The notes under the pieces: generated by a model
What the model was told of the DNA's origin: nothing
What the model saw: only the letters and a program-made list of their open reading frames with translations
The model's database searches: none
Program-made: the position numbers and the translations under genes
Shown: in pieces, positions 56,121-64,000 of the stretch
How positions within the stretch are numbered: the stretch's first letter is position 1
Layout of the letters: the number at the start of each line of letters is the position of its first letter
NCBI GenBank assembly: GCA_019321725.1
Contig: CM033120.1
Location: 8,127,694 to 8,191,693, forward strand
Direction of reading: 5' to 3'
DNA from: Paulownia fortunei
Lineage: Eukaryota; Streptophyta; Magnoliopsida; Lamiales; Paulowniaceae
DNA length: 64,000 nucleotides

Positions 56121-57732
56121 TGGTACAACTTTAAGGTTGCAAACCCAAGTGCAGGTTGTAGTAAGTAATAAATTTCTCGTGAGTCCGATGTCGATCCACA
56201 GGGAAGTTGTTTGAAGAATTCAAGTTTATATTTATAAAAAGATGGAGTTTATGTGAATCAAAAATATATGAACAATTAATGTATGATGTAACTAAAGAAA
56301 AAACCGAAGTAATAAAAGTACTGAGGATTAGGGATCCACTCTTGAGTTTTGGATAGAGAAATGGTTATTTATTCTTTTTACCTCTATTAATTGCCACAAT
56401 TGGAATCCATACATAATGAAGGTTCCAATGGGAAGATATTATCAAGTAACTTATGCAATAAGGTAATCATGATATTGTCTTACTATTGCAATTATCTCTT
56501 AACGCCAACACTTATTTATGGGATCAAGCATTTATGTACTCCTTCGTCAACAACAAATCAAGGTTTCACATTAGCAGTCGGTGGGGTAAAACCGTACAAT
56601 AAGCTAAATGAACCCAAGTATTTGTTGTGCCATTGGAGATACATAAATCAAGAATCACCACAAAAACAAGTAGAGTTTAGATCAAAAATAATAATAATAA
56701 TACAACATACTTAAACAATTTCTACCCTTATAATCATTTCTCTTCCTCCATTAAGAGATTCACCCTTTTTCCTCAGCAAAATAAAGTTTAGAAAGACATA
56801 ATAAAAGTAACAAAGACTAAAAATATAAGAGAAACTAGAGAATGCATTTATATTACTACTAGAAAACTTACAATACTAGAAAACATACAAACTAGATAAC
56901 TTAACCTAAACAAACCCTCTACCCCCTTTCTCTTCAAGCTTAATACATGGCCTATTTATAGTACTTGGAGTAAGCTAGAGGCCAAACAAATAATGGAGGG
57001 GTTAATCAAGTGGTAAGCTAGTTGCCAAGAGTTGGTAAGTTGTTACACAAATTTCTCATCCACTGAATTGAATTACATTTGTCGGTCAGATACAGCCAGA
57101 TTTTGAAGATACGTGAAGAATAAAAATTGTAGATCTTTCAACGCTGATATATTTTCATATATCTTTTGTCAAATTTGGTGATCGGATGAAGGAGATATGA
57201 TCAAATTACCGAGTCATGTCCAAGAGCCGCCCTGTAACATCAGCAGCAACTTGCAGCCTATGGTTTTACCATTTCGACACATTTTCACACTATCTTGTCT
57301 TCAGCAAACTTGTTTATTTACCTCTTGGGTATAACATATCCAAATTTCAGACCAAAATAAATTTGGGCTCAAGATATATAACCGAATTGGTAAAATAAGT
57401 CAATACTGGGCTGAACTCTGATCCGAATTTTGGTGATCCATTTTGTGTAAATACTTGGACGAATTTTCTGCTATCATCAAGACTGAATTGGGCTGAGTCT
57501 CCAACATAAAAGTTGTACCTCTATCTCTTGGCTTTCAAATGAAACAAGCTTCAGGTCCATAGAGATTTTGATAATGAAGTTATGCTCAAATTACAAAACT
57601 GCACAAGTCTGAAAATATGCTTTCATTTATTCCCTAACACAAAACATTAATAAAACAAGAATATTAACAAGAATAAAGCAAGAAAAGTATAAAGGATTTG
57701 ATATAAAAATATGTCAAAATATGCACTTATCA
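56121..57732 (-). repeat. Element C 5' LTR
   Basis: In plus orientation from tggtacaactttaagg to aatatgcacttatca, 1,612 bp, the promoter-bearing copy. It aligns end to end with 45712-47325. Confidence 0.9.
56949..56961 (-). promoter_or_regulatory. TATA box of element C
   Basis: Minus strand CTATAAATAGGCC, conserved at 46543-46555 and near 12,100 in A. Transcription would start about 30 bp leftward (near 56920), placing most of the upstream LTR in U3. Confidence 0.6.
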
Positions 57733-58197
57733 GTGATTGGGCAGGTTGCTTGGATGATATGAAGAGTACTTCTGGTTATACTTTTTTCCTTGGTTCAAGT
57801 ATGTTTTCTTTGGCCTCAAAGAAGCAACAATTTGTTGCTCAATTCTCAGCAGAAACTGAATATGTTTCAGCTGCAATGGCAACATCTCAAGTCTTTTTTG
57901 GTTGAGAATAATTCTTGAAGATGTTGGGAGAAAACAAGGTGTTGCAACAAAATTACTTTGTGACAACAAATAAACAATTACAATAGGAAATAACCCAATT
58001 TTCACAGCCAGACAAGACACATATCTATCAAGTATCATTTCATTCGAGAAGCAATTGAAGATGGTCAAGTGCAACTCACATTTTACAAGTTTGAAGATCA
58101 AGTTGTAGGCATTCTTACCAAGACTCTTCCTAAGGATAAATTTCTAAAAATAAGATAACTTCTTGGAGTAATGGATCAGCACATTAAGGGGGAGAAA
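57733..58197 (+). pseudogene. Copia RNase H C-terminal part
   Basis: Begins with the duplicated GTGAT. The frame 57711-57905 reads W-A-G-C-L-D-D-M-K-S-T-S-G-Y-T-F and A-E-T-E-Y-V-S-A-A, the catalytic end of copia RNase H. Stops follow. The purine run 'aagggggagaaa' (58186-58197) is the polypurine tract. Confidence 0.85.
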
Positions 58198-58595
58198 TGT
58201 TACAATTAATATGCTGCCAAAAGCAGCAAATTTGGAGTGACATCATGCTTAAATATTGCAATTAATGTGTAGCAAATTTATACTTAATATATCATACTTT
58301 TGTTGAAAATATTTCATCATATGCAATTGTAGGTTGGGTTATAAGTTGGGTTAGTTGATATCCATCACTTCTACCTTAATAATGCTTCTAGATTTTCAAA
58401 AACTTTTGTTTTCATTTTGTAAAAAATATGCAGCATGTTCATGTATTAATTATGGTTGTATGAATGAGAAAGAGGTGTGTGAATCACATTTTGCTCTTCG
58501 TTTTCTCTCTACTTTTTCAGCTCATAAACATATTTTAGCTGCTGAAAATTTGCAATCGATATCTTCCATAATTAAGCCTTCATTTCAATATAACA
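58198..58595 (+). repeat. Copia 3' LTR (398 bp)
   Basis: Starts tgttacaattaatatg and ends catttcaatataaca, with TGTTA...TAACA inverted ends, directly after the polypurine tract. Confidence 0.75.
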
Positions 58596-58619
58596 AACTT
58601 AAAAAAATGATCCAACATA

Positions 58620-59486
58620 AAATGTTAGCCTTTCCCCAACATGTTAGGCAGACACATGGGGAGAATTGATTGCTCACAAGCATTATTCCATCATGGTATG
58701 AAGAAGCCTTGTATTCTCAAAGAACATCATTCCTCATTTGACAAACACTTACATGGACTTTTGAAGCCTCAACCTAAAACTGCTCTTTTTGTTATTTTTC
58801 ATGTCCTTATATAAAGAATTAGCCTTAGTTTAATTTGGAAGATTGAACTCGGGAGAAGAAAATTTGTTGGTTAGCACTATGATTTTAAGCTTCTTCATCC
58901 GACTACTTTGCCAACTAGTCTACAGGATATGATCTTGTTCGAGTTTCATTTCTATCAGTTGGAATAGTTCCTCTTCACTGTACTCAGAAACTAAAGGAAA
59001 TGAAAGATTAGTTATTGTCAGATTGATAGACAGTTCATGTAGATGAAATATATGGTAGAATAAACAACAAAGGCAGGAAAGTTGAAATTTTTAAACGGCG
59101 TCTACATCATGCATGGAAATTTAGAATGCTGACCATCTATTGACTTGAAAAAATTCAATAAACTAAGAATTGCAGAAAGCAACAATACATTCTCCTCAGT
59201 GATGCAGCACTATTCTAAAGATATTTACCAATTCTTCGAAAATTCATTTGATTGGGAAGAATAAGTACATCACATAAAAGTAATGGAGATGTTAATTTAG
59301 TGAGAAGATTTTGACGATGTATAGATATACCTCCCATTTTGATTTCTCACATAACAAGCAAAACCCACTTGGAGGGACTTATGGTACCAATGTGAATTAA
59401 GAGAGAGATATCAAAAGTTTACATCATAAGATCACTAAGACATCATAGATGATGCAAATGGTGTCACTCTATAAGCAACTCAAATA
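58620..59486. repeat. Host duplication, left copy
   Basis: Matches 63128-64000 in the same orientation, with shared strings such as 'caacatgttaggcagacac', 'cttcttcatccgactacttt' and 'gatagacagttcatgtag'. Identity looks about 85%. It is non-coding in the frames I checked. The duplicated unit may extend past the window end. Confidence 0.75.
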
Positions 59487-60274
59487 TTGCAGACCTTGGA
59501 TGTGAACCTTCTTTTTCTTTTCTTTTTTTTGGTTGGGGAGGTGGGGATGAGCATCTTATTTAGGAAATGGGCCAGTGATTTTGGTAAGAAAGTTCAAGTT
59601 GGTGGTTCCTCAATAATCCGGACTTTTGACAAGAAACCTGACACCCCAGGTCAAATTAAGCACATTCCACATTTCAGGGTCTGAAAGGGCGGAGTGTTAG
59701 AAAGAATTAGACTGAAGAGACTCCCTTTGTTGAATAATTCAGCTCTTTACAACTTATTCGACATGCTTTTGCTTTCACTCATTTGTAAAAATCTACTACG
59801 TAAACAATTCTTAAATACTCTTAGTAGTCATTTATATCACTTGCAACTTTTCACCTAGTTCTTCCTATGAACCAGGCAAAAAAGTAAAAAATGCAATCAC
59901 ATGCTGTTGTCGACAAGAAATCTCAGGGTTTGTTATTGGTGAATACTAACAACTGATTACTTTGAGTCTTATGAGGAAAAAGGTAATGCATTTGTAATGG
60001 TCAGCAAAATGCGCAGCTGGAGATAACTCAATGTTACAGTCGGTAGAATTGAACACAAATTGTACCGGAACAAGATATTGTTCATTATTTTTACTGCAAA
60101 GTGCAATAGATTAAACTGTAAAAGAAGGCATATAACAAGCCATGCACATCTCTTTCCACAAAAAAAACAGAGATGTCCATGCCAAGCCATATACCACCGA
60201 AGACTTGGTCACTAATTGATATACAAGGCATGTTTGACAAACAAAAGAAACAACCTATAAATAACATCACCTTC
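59487..60274. other. Intergenic DNA, no gene seen
   Basis: Downstream of the bHLH pseudogene. The open frame 59487-59684 (G-G-S-S-I-I-R-T-F) shows no known domain. Confidence 0.4.
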
Positions 60275-60705
60275 TCACCAGATATCTACAAAAGAAGATG
60301 AATTTGAAGAACTGAAAAATGAAACTCTCCTCGTTCCATAGGGCAGAGCAAATCTTGAAGAGAACTCTTGTGATGCATAAAACCTATCAAGTACAGACCT
60401 CAGATCTTGGCGTACAGAATTAACAAGAAGCAGTCATCCTTCTTCATCACCGATGTTTGCACTCACATTGCGTACAGAAATTTCAAAAACATTCACCATT
60501 CTACTTCCCAAGGGAGTAATTTTAGCCCTCACCTTCTCAAAAATCAGAGAGAAACTCATGTTAAAAATCACAAGATAATGATGCCCGAATGAAAAAATAA
60601 GTTCCATCATTTGCATCTTCCTTTCCTTCAACTTTCACTTCATCAATATCTATTGGCACAAGGGTATCATTAGTAGCTTCAAGCCAATAAGGTTGCTTTG
60701 TCCAT
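60275..60705 (-). pseudogene. bHLH pseudogene exon 2
   Basis: Acceptor 'taacag' is followed by ATGGACAAAGCAACC (M-D-K-A-T-L-L-A), the start of helix 2 in the bHLH30/32-like (AIG1-like) group. A deletion of the rest of helix 2 shifts into L-E-A-T-N-D-T-L-V-P-I-D-I-D-E-V. Then F-I-R-A-S-L-S-C-D-F-stop, A-K-I-T-P-L-G-S-R-M-V-N-V-F and D-L-R-S-V-L-D-R-F-Y-A-S-Q-E-F-S-S-R, which is this group's ACT-like C-terminal domain. Two stops and two frame changes: dead. Confidence 0.8.
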
Positions 60706-61411
60706 CTGTTAATGGGAATTGAACATCAACCAATTCAACAAAATCGTATAAGAAAAAAGTTGTACTAGTATCATCCAATTGGACTAAGCTGGAATCAGCA
60801 ATTCAAATAAAATTCTGAAAAGCTTAGGAAGTATGAGCTTAAAACTTGAAAAATCCCAAATGATCAAGATCAATGTGCCTTCTTCCTCCTTCCTCTCCGC
60901 CACCCCCTGCCAAAAAATGAAAATGCCTTTTCTTCTTTTGTGATGATTGCTTGCAATAGTTCATAAAAGTCTAAGTTACTTGTCAAAATAAAGAATTCCT
61001 TTTCCCCATTACTATGATTAACTATGTACTTGTTTATCGAATGCCCATCTCTCCAACACTAGAGCACCAACATTTTTCTATAGCTCTTTGATATCAGTCA
61101 TATGCACATAAAACATGGCAATCTTGTTCTCATTCCATCAGATTCAGTATATTCACCTCTTTGGGCAAGTACAAAGAACTTTCTTTTGTATAATAGGAAG
61201 GAAAATAAAAAAATATTAACTGAAATATAATAAATAATCTTAAAATTTTGTTATAAGTTTGCCAAACAGATGCTTAAAGCCCAAAGCGCACACATACTAT
61301 TAGAGCAGCTTCTTACATATAAATTTTTCATTCATGAAGCCAGATAAACCACAAAAGCAGATAAAACTAGAATAATCTTCAGTCAGCAAAAATGTAGAAT
61401 AAAAGCATTAC
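60706..61411 (-). other. bHLH pseudogene intron
   Basis: 706 bp with GT (61411-61410) and AG (60707-60706) borders, placed after the loop codon Lys of the bHLH domain. Retention of the intron shows an unprocessed pseudogene. Confidence 0.7.
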
Positions 61412-61573
61412 CTTAATTGTGCCAGGAATGAGGCTCCTAAGGGCGGCTAAATGACCATTAATTCTTTCTCAGCTCCGCCTCTCAGCCTCACTATGATTCC
61501 TCAAAGCTATCAATGCCTTCTCCACATTAGCCACCTTCTTTCCAGGCTTATCAAAGTTTAACAACCTGGCCAT
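61412..61573 (-). pseudogene. bHLH pseudogene exon 1 (basic region, helix 1)
   Basis: M-A-R-L-L-N-F-D-K-P-G-K-K then A-L-R-N-H-S-E-A-E-R-R-S-stop-E-R-I-N-G-H-L-A-A-L and R-S-L-I-P-G-T-I-K. The basic DNA-binding motif H-S-E-A-E-R-R-x-R-E-R-I-N is recognisable, with one Arg codon changed to TGA. The usual long N-terminus of this transcription factor group is missing or beyond recognition upstream. Confidence 0.85.
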
Positions 61574-63127
61574 GCTACAGAATTATGTCAAGTTGTTGAA
61601 TGATGTAGTGATACAATTATTTGCTCTATCATCTTTTGAGTTGATTTCTTCTCACACTCATTCTGATTTACAACATCATCAAAGCGGCATACAGCAACCT
61701 CTCCTTACATCAACATATTCTCTATTTTATTGCATACAAATCATATTAACTATAATATAACAAAAGCCACGAGCAGCTGACTAATTGAGAATTTCTAGGT
61801 GATAATAAAATGAATTCACATGCCATAGCCTGCTATATCAAAGCTATGGCATGCCTCAGGCCTGCAGAAAAAGAGCCACAAGGACTGTACAGATAGGTGG
61901 TGCCACTAAATCAGTTTCCTACAGCCAATCCTTGCCATTTTCACACAAATCAACAGCTAGACATATTGCACAGACCTTTCCATTAGGCGTCCTTGTATAT
62001 CATACTGTATTCAACTATATTTAAGTGCCACAGCCAACCTACTCGTGTAAAGGTATTCACATTATATAATAACAACTGAAATAATATTTAGACCCAAAAA
62101 AAGAACATGACCCCCTAAAATTTAAGTCAGGCATCCTACAGGATCTAACCATACTTAATTTTCATTACTTTCTGATAAAGCGAAGTGGCCAATCTACAAA
62201 TCAAAGTAATTCACCTTTTACAAAGCTGGGGATTGCATGACCAGATGATAGATCTTGAACCAACACCAATAGACTGCAGTAATATTGGTGGCAATTGCAA
62301 AAAAACAAGTAGAGGGGAATAATGCCACAATAGCATATAACCTAAAGTTAAGTTGTCACAGAAGGATTGTTCCAATAACAATATATGTAACTAAGCAAAT
62401 TGATACAGATTAGGTGAATCAACAATTCAGGCTGTCATGAGTCATTTACAAGATAGACAAAGCTATTAAAAAGCAAAAGTTGATGGTAGAGAAGAAGCTA
62501 AACAGGATCCACATGAAATGGAAGAAATAGAATTTTCAAATAGTGTAGTAGGAATAAAAAAATTACAGACCTATTGCAATTTAGAATGGACAATCAAGAG
62601 GAGTTTAGTGAAAATGAATTGTGGTTACAGAGATAATAAGAAACAGTTTACTTCAGTATACAATCTCAGTTTTTCTGTGCGTCAACATTTCCAAATGGTT
62701 ACGTGTTCCGTCAGGATTTTCTATCTTAATCGACTAGACTTAACTTCTAAACAACACTAGAAATGTCAGTCGCAGTTTGTTAATAACCTAAAATTTGAAA
62801 ATGAAGGCAGTTTTCAAGTTTAGCCGCTAACACTTTTTCACAAACCATTCAATCGGGCACCAGATTTCATCAGGATTTTAAGTGCATAGGTAAGAGTTTG
62901 TTCAGACACTAGAAATTAGAGAAGAAAAATGTCTGCATGTCGTCGTGCTTTGTAGAATGTGGCTGCAAGTTTTTGCTTCAAAATTGTAAACTCAGAGGAA
63001 GCTTGATCACACAGAAACCAACATCTGAAGAATGTAAATTGTTGGCCAGCTATAGATATGGATATAAAATTGTTAATTCATCATTTGTCCAAGTAATACA
63101 AATTTCTCAAATACCAGATTCCTGAGA
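61574..63127. other. Upstream host DNA, no gene seen
   Basis: No conserved coding stretch on either strand. Open frames of 60-80 codons here are of low complexity. It would contain the old promoter of the bHLH gene. Confidence 0.4.
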
Positions 63128-64000
63128 GCCAAAATGCCTTTCTCCAACATGTTAGGCAGACACGTGGAGAGAAAATTGATTCCTCACAAGTATTATTCCA
63201 GCATGGTGTGAACGAAGCCTTTCTTTCTTACAGAACATCACTCCTCACGTGACAAACACTTGCATGGAATTTTGCTAGGTAATGGTAACTCACCTCAAAC
63301 CCAAACTCCTCATGTTTTTGCTGGGTTTTTTTTCTTTAAGTAAAGAGTTAGCCATAGTTTATTTGGAAGATGAAACTGGAAAAAATGTAGCATTTAGCAC
63401 TCCTATGATTTTAAGCTTCTTCATCCGACTACTTTGCCTACTGGTCTACAGGATATCATTTTTTTCAAGTCTCATTTCCTATCAAATTGAAATAGTTCCT
63501 CTCAATGTACTCAGAAACATAAATAAAGGAAAACATAGTTACTCTTAGAGTGATAGACAGTTCATGTAGAAGAAATATATGGTAGAATAAACAACAAAGA
63601 TAGGAAGTTAAAATTATCAAGCAACATCTACATCATGCATGGAGACTTGGGATACTAACCATCTACTACCTTGAAAATATTTAATGCTAATTAACTAAAT
63701 ATTGCAAATAGCAACAATATATTCTCCTCAGAAGCAAGCACCATTCTAAAGATAATTATCAATTATTTAAATAATCATTTAATTGGGCAGAATAACTAAA
63801 TCACATAAAAGGAATGGAGATATTGTTTAAATGAGAAATTTTGATGATTTTTAGATATACCTCCCATGTTGATTTCTTACATAGAAAACAAAACCCACAT
63901 AGGGGGGCATATAGGACATGCGAATTAAGTTATAGATATCAAAATTATACATATGGAGACTATCCAATGAGAAACACATCTCGCTATAAGCAACACATAT
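63128..64000. repeat. Host duplication, right copy
   Basis: Direct copy of 58620-59486, still matching at the window end ('ctataagcaac'). The open frame at 63282-63548 is not conserved in the left copy, so it is unlikely to be a gene. Confidence 0.75.

Larger units (their letters stand above)
45712..57732 (-). mobile_element. Athila-type Ty3/gypsy element C, complete
   Basis: 12,021 bp with two LTRs (1,612 and 1,614 bp), a 5-bp target duplication, tRNA-Asp primer site and polypurine tract. Minus-strand order: gag, protease, RT, RNase H, integrase, ORF-X, LOG-like gene, long non-coding tail. The gag and pol wording ([16 protein letters not shown]) is Athila. By eye the LTRs differ at roughly 35-40 sites (a bit over 2%), so the insertion is fairly young. 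Coding parts carry at least five frameshifts or stops. Confidence 0.9.
43213..58595 (+). mobile_element. 5'-truncated Ty1/copia element, split by element C
   Basis: Protease to RNase H are present in order from 43213 to 45711 and, after the 12-kb element C, from 57733 to 58595 with polypurine tract and 3' LTR. Gag and the 5' LTR are missing. Joining the two flanks restores the RNase H reading G-Y-C-D-S-D then W-A-G-C. Many stops and frameshifts. Confidence 0.85.

Noticed and set aside
58355..58669. 104-residue open frame across the copia LTR end
   Set aside because: Spans the LTR boundary into unrelated host DNA, so it is not a gene.

Overview
The window is nuclear DNA of a flowering plant, most likely a eudicot. 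It is AT-rich and dominated by nested LTR retrotransposons, with a few remnants of plant genes: a bHLH transcription factor, LOG-type cytokinin enzymes and a small secreted protein. No rRNA, tRNA or CRISPR array was seen. Everything here was read by eye, so identities and family names are not database results.

Layout. 1-1343: end of a Ty1/copia LTR. 3024-4297: a non-autonomous hAT-like transposon holding an LTR fragment. 4298-8132: no gene seen. 8133-8383: Stowaway-like MITE. 8575-9389: copia integrase fragment, cut by Athila-type element A (9390-18267, minus strand). A's LTR holds a 1.9-kb mitochondrial-looking insert and its integrase region holds a copia LTR piece. 18268-30523: element B, a deleted relative, split by a LINE scrap and a Tekay/Del chromovirus (about 19390-26689, minus) with a 2.7-kb 5' LTR. 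30524-30868: copia 3' end. 31224-36033: element D, an Athila-like gag-protease element without polymerase. 37063-41905: a decayed host gene interrupted by a complete Tat-like gag-only element E (37856-41288, TSD ACCTC). 42429-43057: an apparently intact small gene for a secreted repeat protein. 43213-58595: a 5'-truncated copia element whose RNase H domain is split by Athila-type element C (45712-57732, TSD GTGAT, both LTRs present). 58596-64000: host DNA with a two-exon bHLH pseudogene between two direct copies of a segment of about 0.85 kb.

Main discovery candidate. All three Athila-type copies (A, B, C) carry the same two-gene cassette between integrase and the polypurine tract, where Athila elements usually have an env-like gene. 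The first gene (ORF-X) has a basic G-K-S-x-Y-x-K-K-x-R stretch followed by a Cys cluster, resembling the cysteine-rich nucleic-acid-binding proteins of betaflexiviruses. The second is an intronless copy of a plant LOG gene (cytokinin riboside 5'-monophosphate phosphoribohydrolase). The cassette occurs in two LTR subtypes with nearly constant spacing, so it was part of the element family before the subtypes split. All three present copies are damaged, C least. A retroelement pairing a virus-like RNA-binding protein with a cytokinin-activating enzyme is not something I know from the literature.
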